Shown piece after piece: positions 51,191 to 61,402 of a stretch of 64,000 nucleotides of DNA (its first letter is position 1; each line of letters starts with the position of its first letter). Position numbers and translations under genes: made by a program. Source of the DNA: Weeksellaceae bacterium (lineage in GTDB: Bacteria; Bacteroidota; Bacteroidia; Flavobacteriales; Weeksellaceae). Where the stretch lies: NCBI GenBank assembly GCA_019459455.1, contig JAIBEX010000009.1, positions 1 through 64,000 of the forward strand, in the 5' to 3' direction. The notes below the pieces were generated by a model that saw only the letters and a program-made list of their open reading frames with translations, had not been told where the DNA came from and ran no database searches.

Positions 51191-54115
51191 TTAGTACCCG
51201 AAAAGTTCTTCCAGGGTAATCTTCTTCACTTCGCCAATCTTTTTAAGATCGTCCATTTTCATATTCTTTTCAGAAGCCACCAACGCATACGTGTAAGGTT
51301 TCCCCGAAATATTGGTCGCATGGAAGTTTTTAAGATCGTTCATCGTAATCTTGTCCACATTCGTGTACAGGTCTTTACGGATATCGTCTTTCAAACCGAG
51401 TTGTTTAGCACCCAGATATCTGAAGATAATATCGTCCTGCATAATCCTTTCGGTCTGGATGTCCTTCTTCACCGAATTCTTGGCCAGATCCAGGTTTACA
51501 GGAAGCTGAGGCATGGTGGTAAGCAGCTCGTTCATGGCGCCTACGGCATCACCAAACTTATCGGCCTGGCTGCCCACATAACTCATCATATAATACTGGT
51601 CCTCTTTTTTTGAAGGCTGCACATAATAACCGTAGGTACTGTAAGCCAAAGCTTTACTTTCACGAATGGTCTGGAAGACTACAGAGCCCATACCGCCACC
51701 GAAATAATTGTTGAAAACCATGACCATTGGGGTTTTTGCCGGATCGTAGGCATCCGTATTGCGGATCCATCTTGTTTCGGCCTGAACCATGTCATAATCC
51801 GTGAACAGCACCTGCGTTTTGGTTTGTGGAAGCTGTTTGAAGGACTTCAGCGGGCCTGCCACGGCAAATGTTGCCGGAACTTTGTGCATGGTTCCCAATT
51901 TGACGGTCAGATTTTTAAGCGGTTCCGGACCGTAATAGATCACAGTCTGCTCGTAGTTGTTCAGATTCTTCATTCTGTCCACCAGTTCCTGAGCGGTGAT
52001 CGCGTTGATTTCCGCATCAGAAAGCGTGTTGTTGAATTTATTCTTCGGGCCGTACATGGCATAGCTCGTAAGTCCCTGCAGAATGGCTCCCTTATTGGCT
52101 TTTGCATCCTTTCTGGATTTTGCAATACGGGCTTTAAGCGCCGTAAGCGCGGTTTCGTCCGGTTTTGCGTTTACAACAAGGTCTTCATAAAGCTTCACCG
52201 CCTTATCAAAATTCTCCTGCAAACCTTCAATGGTCACCATCGTGTACTCCTCACCTGTGGATACATTGAAACTCGACGCGATCTTGTAGAACTCCTTGGA
52301 GATTTCTTCAGAAGATTTTTTGTCGGTTCCTAAAAACTGAAGGTACTGGGAGGCCAGAGACTGTTTAGGGTCATTCAGTGTTCCTACTTTGTAACGGTAT
52401 CTCAGTCTGTACAGCTGGTTTTCGGTATTCGGCACATAAAGCACTTCCGCTTTGCCCAGTTTGGACTTCTGGATATCCTTGTCGAAGTTCAGGAACACAG
52501 GCTCTGAAGGCGTAGACGGCATTTCGTTCACCATTTTTACAAACGCAGACTGCTTGTCCGGGTTGGTTTCAACAGGAGTGATGGCGGGTTTCTCGATTTT
52601 CTGAGGGTTTTTGTTCTCGCCTTTTTTCTTCAGGATGGCCACATAATTGTTGCCGAAATATTTATTGGCGAAGGCTACCACATCTTCCTTTCTGATTTTG
52701 GAGATATCATCTACATACGCAACCTGATCTTTCCAGTCCAGTTCGGCGTTAAAAGCACTCTGCAGCATTGATGCCCTGTCACCGTAACGTTCGGTGCTCT
52801 GTATCTTCTCTTTCTTGATGTTGTTGATAATAGAAGGAATCAGATCAGCATCAAAATTTCCTTTTTTCAGGTTTTCAATTTCGCTAAGCACCAGCGTCTG
52901 TACTTCTTCCAGGGTCTGTCCTGTAGTTGGCGCAGCTGAAAGATAGAGGATGCCGTGATCCTGCAGGGTATAAGTAAAGGCACTTGCACGAAGCAGTTTC
53001 TGTTTTTTAACCAGGTTCAGATCCAGAAGACCTGCCTTGCCGTTGGTCAGGATGGAACCCACCAGGTCTGCAAGCAGCACGTCTTTGTCTTTATTCCCCG
53101 GCAAACGGTAACCGATGGTAAGGCTTTCCGCATCGGGCCCTACGATCTCCTTAACGATCGGAGCGGCCATTGGCTGTTCCGGCTGGAAAGTATATTTCGG
53201 TACCGGCTTGTTCTTCATATAGGAGAAGGCCTTATCAATTTTCGCAATCGCATCGTCCGGATTAAAATCTCCGGAGAGGATTACTCCCATATTGTTGGGA
53301 ACATAATAATTGTTGAAATAGTTACGGATCTCCACAAGGGAAGGATTCTTTAAATGCTCCACGGTTCCGATCGTTGTCTGCTTACCGTAATTGTGGTTTT
53401 TGAAGAGTGTTGCAAATAGGGTTTCAAAAACTTTTCTGCCGTCATTATCCAAAGTCCGGTTTTTTTCTTCGTAAACCGCTTCCAGTTCGGTATGGAAAAT
53501 CCTGAGTACCGGATTGCGAAACCTTTCAGCCTGCACCGCCAGGTAACGGTCCAATGAGCTGGACGGAACATCGTCGGTATAAACGGTTTCTTCAAAATTC
53601 GTCCACGCGTTGGTACCCTGGGCACCCATTGCCGTCATCATTTTGTCATATTCGTTGGCAATAGCATATTTTGCAGCCACTCCTGAAACGGAATCAATCT
53701 TTTTGTAGATGGCCTTGCGCTTAACCTCATCTTTGGATTTGTTGTACTGCTCATACAGCGCATCAATCTTGTCGAGTTCAGCCTTTTCTTTAGCCCAGTC
53801 CAGGGATCCGTACTTGTCGGTACCTTTGAAGAGCATGTGCTCCAGATAGTGCGCCAATCCGGTGTTCGTAGCAGGATCGGTCTTGCTGCCCGCTTTTGTT
53901 GCGATGTACGCCTGAATTCTCGGGTCCTTCTTGGTAGGGCTCAGGATTACGGTAAGACCGTTCTTCAGGGTATAAAACCTGGCCTGCGTGGGATCGTTGG
54001 TTACGTATTTATACGTGTAACCGCCACTCTTAGCTTCTTTCCACTGGTAATCCTGTGCCTGAGCGGTGAAGAGGATCCCAACAGCAAAAAGCATCAAAAA
54101 CTTTTTTCTGATCAT
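51191..54115 (-). CDS. M16 family zinc metallopeptidase (two-domain, insulinase-like)
   Basis: A 974-residue exported peptidase. The signal peptide is residues 1-20 (ending AQA-QDYQW). The inverted zinc motif HxxEH is HYLEH at 89-93, with the third ligand Glu in TELEAVYEEKNR (about residue 160-170). It has four M16 repeats in two halves; the second half (about 540-974) lacks HxxEH, as usual. Such enzymes sit in the periplasm of Bacteroidota and degrade small peptides. The gene seems to be transcribed alone and ends in a strong terminator. Confidence 0.93.
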   Translation of the reverse strand: MIRKKFLMLFAVGILFTAQAQDYQWKEAKSGGYTYKYVTNDPTQARFYTLKNGLTVILSPTKKDPRIQAYIATKAGSKTDPATNTGLAHYLEHMLFKGTDKYGSLDWAKEKAELDKIDALYEQYNKSKDEVKRKAIYKKIDSVSGVAAKYAIANEYDKMMTAMGAQGTNAWTNFEETVYTDDVPSSSLDRYLAVQAERFRNPVLRIFHTELEAVYEEKNRTLDNDGRKVFETLFATLFKNHNYGKQTTIGTVEHLKNPSLVEIRNYFNNYYVPNNMGVILSGDFNPDDAIAKIDKAFSYMKNKPVPKYTFQPEQPMAAPIVKEIVGPDAESLTIGYRLPGNKDKDVLLADLVGSILTNGKAGLLDLNLVKKQKLLRASAFTYTLQDHGILYLSAAPTTGQTLEEVQTLVLSEIENLKKGNFDADLIPSIINNIKKEKIQSTERYGDRASMLQSAFNAELDWKDQVAYVDDISKIRKEDVVAFANKYFGNNYVAILKKKGENKNPQKIEKPAITPVETNPDKQSAFVKMVNEMPSTPSEPVFLNFDKDIQKSKLGKAEVLYVPNTENQLYRLRYRYKVGTLNDPKQSLASQYLQFLGTDKKSSEEISKEFYKIASSFNVSTGEEYTMVTIEGLQENFDKAVKLYEDLVVNAKPDETALTALKARIAKSRKDAKANKGAILQGLTSYAMYGPKNKFNNTLSDAEINAITAQELVDRMKNLNNYEQTVIYYGPEPLKNLTVKLGTMHKVPATFAVAGPLKSFKQLPQTKTQVLFTDYDMVQAETRWIRNTDAYDPAKTPMVMVFNNYFGGGMGSVVFQTIRESKALAYSTYGYYVQPSKKEDQYYMMSYVGSQADKFGDAVGAMNELLTTMPQLPVNLDLAKNSVKKDIQTERIMQDDIIFRYLGAKQLGLKDDIRKDLYTNVDKITMNDLKNFHATNISGKPYTYALVASEKNMKMDDLKKIGEVKKITLEELFGY

Positions 54116-54231
54116 AATATATTGTTGTTAATTCTGTATTAGACGGTAAATTTTGTTAAATGTTTCAAAAAAAGGTAAATTATTTCAGGAACTGCAATCC
54201 TGGTGAGCGGTCAGGGCTCCGGAACTACTGA

Positions 54232-55566
54232 TTACCGGTCAAACAAAAGCCGTTCGCCGTGCTTCTCCTTTGCCACTTTCCCGTTTTCATACGCTAAGAA
54301 TCCGTTCACAAAGGTGTGCGTCACTTTTGCTGAAAACTCGGTTCCCTCCAATGGCGACCACCCACATTTATAGAGGATATTTTCTTTGGAAACGGTCCAT
54401 TTTGAATCCAGATCCACCAGTACCAGATCGGCTTTATACCCTTCGCGCACAAAACCCCGCTTTTCAATTTGGAACAGAATGGCGGGATTATGACACATTT
54501 TCTCCACGATTTTCTCCAGCGTAATCCTGCGTTTGGCGTGCATTTCGAGCATAGCCACCAATGCATGCTGTACCAGCGGCGCTCCGGACGGGCACTTACT
54601 GTACACCTCATCTTTCTCTTCCAGGGTATGCGGTGCGTGGTCGGTTGCAATTACATCAATTCGGCCGTCCTGAAGCGCCTTCCAGAGTCCTTCTTTGTCG
54701 GCATGCGTTTTCACCGCAGGGTTCCACTTGATAAGGGTTCCTTTGGTATCGTAATCCGCGTTGGTGAACCACAGGTGATGTACACAGACCTCGGCGGTTA
54801 TTTTTTTATCCTTTAAGGGAATATCATTCCGGAAAAGTTCCGTTTCCTTTGCTGTGGAAAGGTGATAAATATGAAGCCGGGCTCCCGTTTTTTTTGCCAA
54901 CTCTACTGCTTTTGAGGAAGAAAGGTAACAGGCCTCCTCAGATCTGATAAGATGATGATACTTCACCGGAATATCCTCGCCATACTGCTCCTTATACCTT
55001 TCCGTATTTTCACGGATGGTTTTTTCATCTTCGCAGTGTACGCAAATGGGCATTTTGACTTTGGTGAAAATTTCTTCCAGCGTTGCGGGATCATCCACCA
55101 GCATATTCCCGGTTGATGAACCAAGGAAAAGCTTAACTGCGGCTACATTTCGCGGATTGGTTTTCAAGACCTCATCCAGGTTATCATTCGTTCCGCCCAT
55201 GGAGAAGGAATAATTGGCAAAAGATTTCTCTGCTGCAATGCGGTATTTGTCTTCCAGCAGTTCCTGGGTCACCGCGTTGGGAACCGTATTGGGCTGTTCA
55301 ATGTAACTTGTTATACCCCCTGCTACAGCGGCACGTGATTCACTCTCTATATCCCCTTTAGGGGTGAGGCCCGGTTCACGAAAATGAACCTGGTCGTCTA
55401 TCACTCCTGGTAAAAGGTACTTTCCGCGCGCGTCGATTACTTTATCAGCCTTCTCTTCAGGGATGTCTTTGTCAATGGTTAGGATGAGGTCGTTTTCGAT
55501 GAGCAGGTCGCTTTCAAGGATTTGATTCTCGTTAACGATCCTTGCATTCTTAATGAGGATTTTCAT
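54232..55566 (-). CDS. pyrC: Dihydroorotase (class I type)
   Basis: Cyclises carbamoyl-aspartate to dihydroorotate in pyrimidine synthesis. The 444 residues form an amidohydrolase barrel: LPGVIDDQVHFREPGLTPKGD near residue 52, where the first His of the usual HxH metal pair is Gln (QVH), a form common in Bacteroidota; then VKLFLGSSTGNM with the carboxylated lysine, CVHCEDE, LHIYHLSTAKE and ATDHAPHT for the remaining ligands. The other pyr genes are not in the window. The C-terminal half is complete. Confidence 0.9.
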   Translation of the reverse strand: MKILIKNARIVNENQILESDLLIENDLILTIDKDIPEEKADKVIDARGKYLLPGVIDDQVHFREPGLTPKGDIESESRAAVAGGITSYIEQPNTVPNAVTQELLEDKYRIAAEKSFANYSFSMGGTNDNLDEVLKTNPRNVAAVKLFLGSSTGNMLVDDPATLEEIFTKVKMPICVHCEDEKTIRENTERYKEQYGEDIPVKYHHLIRSEEACYLSSSKAVELAKKTGARLHIYHLSTAKETELFRNDIPLKDKKITAEVCVHHLWFTNADYDTKGTLIKWNPAVKTHADKEGLWKALQDGRIDVIATDHAPHTLEEKDEVYSKCPSGAPLVQHALVAMLEMHAKRRITLEKIVEKMCHNPAILFQIEKRGFVREGYKADLVLVDLDSKWTVSKENILYKCGWSPLEGTEFSAKVTHTFVNGFLAYENGKVAKEKHGERLLFDR

Positions 55567-55671
55567 TTTTTAGGCACTTTCATTTAGTTAAGCGTAAAAT
55601 TAAACATAATATCTTTTTCTGAACCCAACCTGCAGATGTTATTGTATGATGCGGGAATAAAACTGAATAAT

Positions 55672-55679
55672 TACCTTTG
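55672..55679 (+). promoter_or_regulatory. -7 element in front of the flippase gene
   Basis: TACCTTTG matches TAnnTTTG exactly. The TTG at 55677 that opens the longest flippase frame is part of this element, so the true start must be downstream (probably TTG at 55698). A TTG for the -33 box is present only at 27 nt distance. Confidence 0.5.
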
Positions 55680-55697
55680 CGTGAAAATATTCAGAAA

Positions 55698-57155
55698 TTG
55701 TATAAAAAATTATTGGGACAAACTGCGCTGTATGGTCTAACGACCATTATCATCCGGTTGTTCCCTTTCTTTTTAAGCCCTTTTATTTTTAAAGCCTTCG
55801 GTCCTACAGCCTATGCTCCCTATGCGGACTTTTACTCCGTGGCGGGAATTATTACAGTTCTGCTTACCCATGGGATGGAAACGACCTTCTTCCGCTTTGC
55901 GCTTAAAGAGAATGATCATAAAAAACTTATTTCCACCGCATTTTTCAGTGTGCTATTTGCGGCCATCACCTTTTTGGTTTTTGCGCTGGTTTTCCGCGAC
56001 CCTCTTGCTGTGGCCTTCAAAACACCCACGCAGGTTCATTTGCTCACCTTCCTGGTCATTATACTGGCGCTTGATGCCTTTTCGGCCATGCCCTTCGTAA
56101 TCCTTCGGAAACAGGAAAGACCCGTTAAGTTCGCCGTAATCAAAATTATTAACGGTTTCATCAATTTCTCGCTCGTCATCTTCTTCATTCAGATACTGCC
56201 GCGGCATCCGGAGGGACTGCTTGGTTTCAAATACAATCCGGAATTTGGCATCGGCTATGTTTTTGTGGCCAATCTGGTGGCAAGTACCGTAACCTTCCTG
56301 CTGCTTTTCAGCGAAGTCCTGGTGGCGCGCTTCCGTCATTTTGACTTTTCCCTCTGGAAGAAAATGATGAAGTACTCCCTGCCCATCATGTTTGCCGGCC
56401 TGGCGGGCATCGTAAATGAAACCCTGGACCGGCAGTTCCTTAAATTCCTTCTGCCCGAAGGCATTGCACAGGAACAACTCGGGATTTACGGGGGAGTAAC
56501 AAAGATTGTGACCTTTGTACTGCTTTTTAAGCAGGCCTACGTACTGGGCATTGAACCGTTCTTTTTCAGCCATTCGAAAAATGAAAATTCAAGGCAGACC
56601 TATGCGCGTCTTATGGATGTATTCATTACCGCCAACTGCCTGATCATCCTTTTTCTAATGGTGAATCTGAGCTGGCTGGCGCCCATGTATCTCAAAAACC
56701 CCGCGTATTTTGAAGGAATTGACATTCTGCCAATATTATTCATTGCCACGCTGTTCTTGGGAATCTATCTTAATTTGTCCATCTGGTATAAACTGACCGA
56801 CAGGACTATAAACGGAGCATATATCTCACTGATTGGAGCTGCGGTTACCATTGGTGTTAATTTCTATTTTATACCAAAATACGGCTACTGGGCGTCTGCC
56901 TGGGCAACGATTGCTGCATATTTTACGATGATGATGGTATCCCTGATCTGGGGGCAGTTAAAATACCCGATTCCTTACAATCTTTATAAAAATGCGCTCG
57001 TTATATTAATCACGGTGATTGCAGGACTCGCCTATTATCAGAATTTTCAGGAACATATTTGGCTGGGGAACATTCTCTTTATTATCTTGGCGTTGGTCTT
57101 TATCATTTTCCAGAAACTGATCCCCAATAAACTGCTAAACAAAATAAGAGTATGA
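55698..57155 (+). CDS. Oligosaccharide flippase family protein (MATE/MVF fold)
   Basis: A lipid-linked sugar exporter of the polysaccharide transporter (Wzx-like) family with about 14 transmembrane helices over some 485 residues. The start [47 protein letters not shown] is typical, and [31 protein letters not shown] in the middle fits the family. It probably flips a capsule or O-antigen precursor. The start codon is uncertain: a TTG at 55698 is preferred because the upstream TTG at 55677 lies in the promoter. It overlaps dut by 4 nt (ATGA). Confidence 0.88.
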   Translation: MYKKLLGQTALYGLTTIIIRLFPFFLSPFIFKAFGPTAYAPYADFYSVAGIITVLLTHGMETTFFRFALKENDHKKLISTAFFSVLFAAITFLVFALVFRDPLAVAFKTPTQVHLLTFLVIILALDAFSAMPFVILRKQERPVKFAVIKIINGFINFSLVIFFIQILPRHPEGLLGFKYNPEFGIGYVFVANLVASTVTFLLLFSEVLVARFRHFDFSLWKKMMKYSLPIMFAGLAGIVNETLDRQFLKFLLPEGIAQEQLGIYGGVTKIVTFVLLFKQAYVLGIEPFFFSHSKNENSRQTYARLMDVFITANCLIILFLMVNLSWLAPMYLKNPAYFEGIDILPILFIATLFLGIYLNLSIWYKLTDRTINGAYISLIGAAVTIGVNFYFIPKYGYWASAWATIAAYFTMMMVSLIWGQLKYPIPYNLYKNALVILITVIAGLAYYQNFQEHIWLGNILFIILALVFIIFQKLIPNKLLNKIRV

Positions 57156-57592
57156 AAATAAAAGTAATAAATAAGTCCGGCCATGAGCTTCCGAAATACC
57201 AGACACCCTGCGCGGCAGGTATGGATCTTTATGCCGAACTGAATGAACCGGTGACGCTGAAGCCCCTTCAACGAAAATTAGTAGCAACGGGGCTGTATAT
57301 AGAACTTCCGGAGGGTTTTGAAGCCCAGGTGCGTCCCAGAAGCGGATTGGCTTTAAAGAACGGCATAACCGTACTCAATACGCCGGGAACAATTGACGCA
57401 GACTACAGGGGAGAAATCGGGGTTATTTTAGTAAATTTGTCAGATACCGAATTCACCATAAACGATGGGGACCGCATCGCACAAATGGTAATTGCAAAAC
57501 ACGAATGTGCGGAATGGGTCGAAGTTTCGGAGCTGAATACTTCGCACCGCGGTGCAGGAGGATTTGGCAGCACCTCAGTAAAACCATCGTAA
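57152..57592 (+). CDS. dut: dUTP diphosphatase
   Basis: Hydrolyses dUTP to dUMP, keeping uracil out of DNA and supplying thymidylate synthesis. The 146-residue length is normal. All five trimeric dUTPase motifs are there: [47 protein letters not shown], and the glycine-rich end [10 protein letters not shown]. It overlaps the flippase stop by 4 nt. Confidence 0.97.
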   Translation: MKIKVINKSGHELPKYQTPCAAGMDLYAELNEPVTLKPLQRKLVATGLYIELPEGFEAQVRPRSGLALKNGITVLNTPGTIDADYRGEIGVILVNLSDTEFTINDGDRIAQMVIAKHECAEWVEVSELNTSHRGAGGFGSTSVKPS

Positions 57593-57661
57593 ACTCCTGA
57601 TAATTAAAACAGATATAAATCCCTGGGCAGATAAACGCTCAGCAAAAAGCACTTAACACGT

Positions 57662-58681
57662 ATGAAAATAATCGTCCCTATGGCAGGAAGAGGTTCCAGA
57701 TTAAGGCCTCACACATTAACAGTCCCTAAACCTTTAATACCGATTGGAGGAAAACCCATTGTGCAGCGTCTGGTAGAGGATATTGCCAAAGTAGCAGATG
57801 AAAATATCGAGGAGATCGCTTTTATCATCGGGGATTTCGGAACTGAGGTGGAAGCCTCACTAATCAAAATCGCAGAGAAACTGGGCGCAAAAGCCAGTAT
57901 TTACTCACAGGATTTGCCCCTGGGAACAGCCCACGCTATTAAATGTGCTGAAGCGTCCATGCAGGGCGACGTAGTGGTTGCCTTTGCGGACACCCTGTTC
58001 CGCGCAGATTTCGACCTGGATAAAACTTCAGACGGCGTTATTTGGGTGAAGAAAGTGGACGACCCTTCCGCCTTTGGGGTTGTAAAACTGGACGATTACG
58101 GTTTCATAACCGATTTTGTAGAAAAACCGAAAGAATTTGTGTCTGACCTGGCCATTATTGGAATTTATTATTTCAAGTCTGCTGAAAAGCTGATGGAGGA
58201 AATCAACTACATCATGGATAACGATATCAAAGTCGGCAACGAATATCAGCTCACGACCGCGTTGGAAAACCTGAGGCAGAAGGGGGCGAAATTCTCATTG
58301 GGAAAAGTGGATGACTGGATGGACTGTGGCAACAAAAATGCAACAGTGGAAACAAACGGCAAAATTCTGCAGTATGAAAAGCAGGAATTTGCGAATTTCC
58401 CGGTGTCGGCCAAGATTGACACCAGCCTAATTATACCGCCTTGTTTTATCGGGGAAAACGTAACGGTTAAGAATTCCAAGATTGGACCGAATGTAAGCAT
58501 CGGAAACAACACAAAGATCCTCAACTCCAATATTGATAATTCACTTATACAGGAGAATACGGTAATCAACCATGGTAACCTCAGCAATTCCATGATTGGA
58601 AATTCTGCAGAATATTACGGAGTGTCCCGGGAAATTTCTCTGGGAGACTTCTCTGTTCTGGATTTCCTGTCTAACGATTAA
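57662..58681 (+). CDS. Sugar nucleotidyltransferase with left-handed beta-helix domain
   Basis: A 339-residue enzyme of the NTP-transferase family. It begins MKIIVPMAGRGSRLRPHTLTVPKPLIPIGGKP, the G-x-G-x-R..PKP nucleotide-binding signature; the acceptor region includes VVVAFADTLFRADF and WVKKVDDPSAFGVV, and the C-terminal part (about 255-325) carries hexapeptide repeats (ENVTVKNSKIGPNVSIGNNTKIL). It forms an activated sugar such as dTDP- or UDP-glucose, but the sugar is not told by sequence. The flippase upstream suggests surface polysaccharide synthesis. Confidence 0.88.
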   Translation: MKIIVPMAGRGSRLRPHTLTVPKPLIPIGGKPIVQRLVEDIAKVADENIEEIAFIIGDFGTEVEASLIKIAEKLGAKASIYSQDLPLGTAHAIKCAEASMQGDVVVAFADTLFRADFDLDKTSDGVIWVKKVDDPSAFGVVKLDDYGFITDFVEKPKEFVSDLAIIGIYYFKSAEKLMEEINYIMDNDIKVGNEYQLTTALENLRQKGAKFSLGKVDDWMDCGNKNATVETNGKILQYEKQEFANFPVSAKIDTSLIIPPCFIGENVTVKNSKIGPNVSIGNNTKILNSNIDNSLIQENTVINHGNLSNSMIGNSAEYYGVSREISLGDFSVLDFLSND

Positions 58682-58699
58682 TCCGGACCTGTACTGACC

Positions 58700-58738
58700 A
58701 ACGCAAACCACACAAAACAATTTGTGTGGTTTGGCGTT
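58700..58738. other. Strong hairpin after the nucleotidyltransferase gene
   Basis: A 17-base-pair stem with a single bulged base (AACGCAAACCACACAAA against TTTGTGTGGTTTGGCGTT) and loop ACAA. It has no T run, so it is not a standard terminator; it could be a processing site or a bidirectional stop. Confidence 0.65.
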
Positions 58739-58783
58739 AATATTGTAAACTTTTTAATCATTTAATTGATTAAACACATAATA

Positions 58784-59623
58784 ATGAAAAAACTCATTCT
58801 CATTTTTCTTGCAGGCTTTTTTTTGTTTTCATGCAGAGCAAAAAAAGCGGCGGAAGGCAGTACCGGCATCGACAGTTTAGCCGTAGGGTCTAACCGTCCG
58901 AAAGATGCAAATAAGCCCATAGATGCAGATGTACGGTTTTTCCAAAAAGTGCTGCTGCCTCCCCAGTTTGAACAGCTCAGGATGATGAGTAAGATCAGTG
59001 TGGAATCACAGTCTAATTATCTGCCAACTCTGGATGCTACTGTGTATATTGAGAATAACGAAAAAGTCTGGATGAACCTCTCGGCATTTTTTATCTCTGT
59101 GGCCCGGGGAGTTGCAACACCGGAAGGCGTAAAGGCATACAATAAAAGTGATAAGACCTTTATCGATTCCGATTTCGAATATCTGAACACCCTCCTCAAC
59201 ACCAATTTCGTCAACTATACTTCGCTGCAGCGTTTATTGATGGGACGAACCTTTGTTAAGATCAATGACCGCGAATTCATCCTGACCCAAAATGCACAGG
59301 GATATAAAATGGCCTCCCGGATCAGTCAGTTGATGGAGTCGTCGGACGGTACTGTGAGGGAATATAAAATTGAACTGAATTATGCGCCCAATTACGATCT
59401 GCAAAACGTTTACCTTCGGGATGTAAATAACTCAGATGAACTCCAGGTAAGCTATAGCAACTGGGAAGAATTCAGGAATTACCGACTGCCAAAAAATGTT
59501 AAAATAATTATAAAAGGGTCTAAATCCAGTCAGATATTACTTGAAAACACGAAATTTGACGATTCCAAAATGCAAACTCCTTTTTCCGTACCTGGAAATT
59601 ATACGAAAATAGAAATCAGATGA
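58784..59623 (+). CDS. DUF4292 family lipoprotein
   Basis: A 279-residue lipoprotein; the signal MKKLILIFLAGFFLFSCRAKKAAEG puts the lipid-modified cysteine at 17. The rest is a beta-rich domain like the LolB/DUF4292 type: MMSKISVESQSNYLPTLDATVYIENNEKVWMNLSAFFISVARGVATPEGVKAYNKSDKT, and INDREFILTQNAQGYKM. It may carry lipoproteins or lipids across the periplasm. Its last 4 nt overlap the start of the EnvC-like gene, giving a tight operon. Confidence 0.82.
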   Translation: MKKLILIFLAGFFLFSCRAKKAAEGSTGIDSLAVGSNRPKDANKPIDADVRFFQKVLLPPQFEQLRMMSKISVESQSNYLPTLDATVYIENNEKVWMNLSAFFISVARGVATPEGVKAYNKSDKTFIDSDFEYLNTLLNTNFVNYTSLQRLLMGRTFVKINDREFILTQNAQGYKMASRISQLMESSDGTVREYKIELNYAPNYDLQNVYLRDVNNSDELQVSYSNWEEFRNYRLPKNVKIIIKGSKSSQILLENTKFDDSKMQTPFSVPGNYTKIEIR

Positions 59624-61170
59624 TTAAAAAGATCAGTTTTTTAACCGCAGTTTTACTCTTCGGAATTTCATTCGGTCAGAATAAAGAACAGCTTCAGAAG
59701 CAGAACGCTGAGCTTAAAAAACAAATAGCCTCCATTAACAATCAGCTTGCAAAGACCAGAAATGAGTCCAAATTATCACTTGCTTATTTGGAAGGCGTTA
59801 ATAAAAAAATCCAGCTTCGCGAGAAAGTCTATACCAATACACAGAAAGAGAAGAGATTCATTGAAGATGATATCTACTTAAGACAGCTTGAGATTAACCG
59901 CCAGAACCGCGAACTTGCCGTTTTAAGGCAGAATTATGCTAAAGTTTTGGTAAATGCTTATAAAAACAGGGATTTAAAGAACAAGGTAACGTTCATTCTT
60001 TCATCAAAAAGCCTTGGTGAAGCCATTAGGAGGGTACAGTACCTCAAGTTTTATTCCGATTACCAGGACAAACAGGCGACTAAAATTACAAAGGCCGCCG
60101 ACAATCTTACGCGCACCGTGGAGGAACGGGCGAAATCTGTAAAACAGAAAAGCATATTACTGTCCAACCAGCAGAAAGAAATTACCACCATCTCCGCGGA
60201 GAAGCAGCAGAAAGAAAAGTTGGTCCAGGAATTTAAGAAAAACGAGGCCAATCTTAGTGCAGAACTTAAACAGAAACAAACCCAAAGTAAAAATCTGGAG
60301 GGACAGATCCGTTCCATTATCGCTGAGGAAATCCGAATCGCAAAAGCCAATGAAGACGCAATTAAAAAAGCGGAAGCAGAAAAAATGCGTCTTGCCAGAG
60401 AAACAGCTGCCAGGGAAAAGGCAAGAATAGATGCCGAAAATAAGGCGAAGGCTGATATCCTGGAAAGAGAAAGAAAGGTTGCAGAAGCCGAAGCCAGGAA
60501 AGCCGCAGACCTCGCTGCCAAAAAAGCGGCCGACGAAAGGAAGCGTACAGAGGAAGCCGCAAAAGCTGAAGCCAGTGCAAAAGATGAATCAAGAAAAATT
60601 GCGGCTGAAAAAGAATCAAAGGAGGCTGCGGAAAAGTCCCGCGCCGCCAACGAAAAGCTTGCAGCTGCACGGGCTGCCGAGGCTGAACTAACAAGAAAGA
60701 AAGATGTTGAAAAGAAGGCTGCTGAATCAAAAGCGATGACCAACTATGGAGTTTCGACAAACGCTTCAAGCAGTTTTGCAGAAAACAGGGGCAGGATGAA
60801 CATGCCGGCATACGGAACCATAACGCACCGGTTCGGAAGACAGCCGCATCCGGTTTTTAAAAATATTGTAGAGGAAAATAACGGAATCAAAATCGCCGTA
60901 ACAAAAGGAAGTGGGGCAAAAGCGATTTTCCCGGGCACCGTTTCGAAAGTCATGCCTTCTGGCGACGGTACCCGCACGGTAATCGTAAAACACGGAAATT
61001 ATTTCACGATTTACTCCAATCTGAGTACAGTTTCGGTATCACAGAACCAACAGGTGTCCGCAGGCACCCCAATTGGAATAATTGCGGAGGATTTTGACGG
61101 GTCCTACACCCTGGATTTCCAGATTTGGAACGGCACATCGCCGGTAGATCCGCTGAGTTGGGTAAACTAA
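59620..61170 (+). CDS. EnvC-like murein hydrolase activator (degenerate M23 domain)
   Basis: A 516-residue exported protein: signal peptide 1-19 (FGISFGQ), a very long charged coiled coil (about 20-370, rich in Lys, Glu, Ala and Gln), and a C-terminal LytM/M23 domain (about 390-516). The active-site residues are not all kept: NNGIKIAV has Lys for Asp, and the HxH position reads LDFQIW instead of LHFEIW, while HGNYFTIYSN keeps its His. It should therefore activate amidases at the division site instead of cleaving peptidoglycan. It follows DUF4292 with a 4-nt overlap. Confidence 0.85.
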   Translation: MIKKISFLTAVLLFGISFGQNKEQLQKQNAELKKQIASINNQLAKTRNESKLSLAYLEGVNKKIQLREKVYTNTQKEKRFIEDDIYLRQLEINRQNRELAVLRQNYAKVLVNAYKNRDLKNKVTFILSSKSLGEAIRRVQYLKFYSDYQDKQATKITKAADNLTRTVEERAKSVKQKSILLSNQQKEITTISAEKQQKEKLVQEFKKNEANLSAELKQKQTQSKNLEGQIRSIIAEEIRIAKANEDAIKKAEAEKMRLARETAAREKARIDAENKAKADILERERKVAEAEARKAADLAAKKAADERKRTEEAAKAEASAKDESRKIAAEKESKEAAEKSRAANEKLAAARAAEAELTRKKDVEKKAAESKAMTNYGVSTNASSSFAENRGRMNMPAYGTITHRFGRQPHPVFKNIVEENNGIKIAVTKGSGAKAIFPGTVSKVMPSGDGTRTVIVKHGNYFTIYSNLSTVSVSQNQQVSAGTPIGIIAEDFDGSYTLDFQIWNGTSPVDPLSWVN

Positions 61171-61202
61171 AAAATAACTTACATTTGCAAAAAATATATG
61201 TC

Positions 61203-61388
61203 ATGGGAGGAATAGGTTTTAGAGAAATATTAATAATCGCCTTGATCATCATTATCCTTTTTGGAGCGAAGAAAATTCCTGAATTAATGAGGGGAATGGG
61301 ATCCGGAATAAAGGAATTCAAAGATGCGGTTAAAGAAGAGGACAAGAAGCCGTCGGAGTCAAAACAAAACAGTGATCCTACCCTTTAA
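61203..61388 (+). CDS. tatA: Sec-independent protein translocase subunit TatA/TatE
   Basis: Pore-forming component of the twin-arginine pathway. The 61-residue chain is short but complete: one transmembrane helix with the conserved FG hinge (MGGIGFREILIIALIIIILFGAKKIPELMRGMGSGIKEFKDAVKEE) and a charged tail. The ATG at 61203 is chosen over an upstream extension into the EnvC-like gene. tatC is not nearby. It lies 32 nt after the EnvC-like stop in the same run. Confidence 0.93.
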   Translation: MGGIGFREILIIALIIIILFGAKKIPELMRGMGSGIKEFKDAVKEEDKKPSESKQNSDPTL

Positions 61389-61402
61389 TCAAATAACAGG
61401 GA

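Noticed and set aside
51191-54115. Cassette 3 or continuation of the accessory island
   Set aside because: The M16 peptidase gene has normal base composition and belongs to a core family of the group; the island ends before it.
60060-60743. 227-residue minus-strand frame opposite the EnvC-like coiled coil
   Set aside because: A Ser/Ala/Phe-rich shadow of the Lys/Glu/Ala-rich coiled coil on the other strand.
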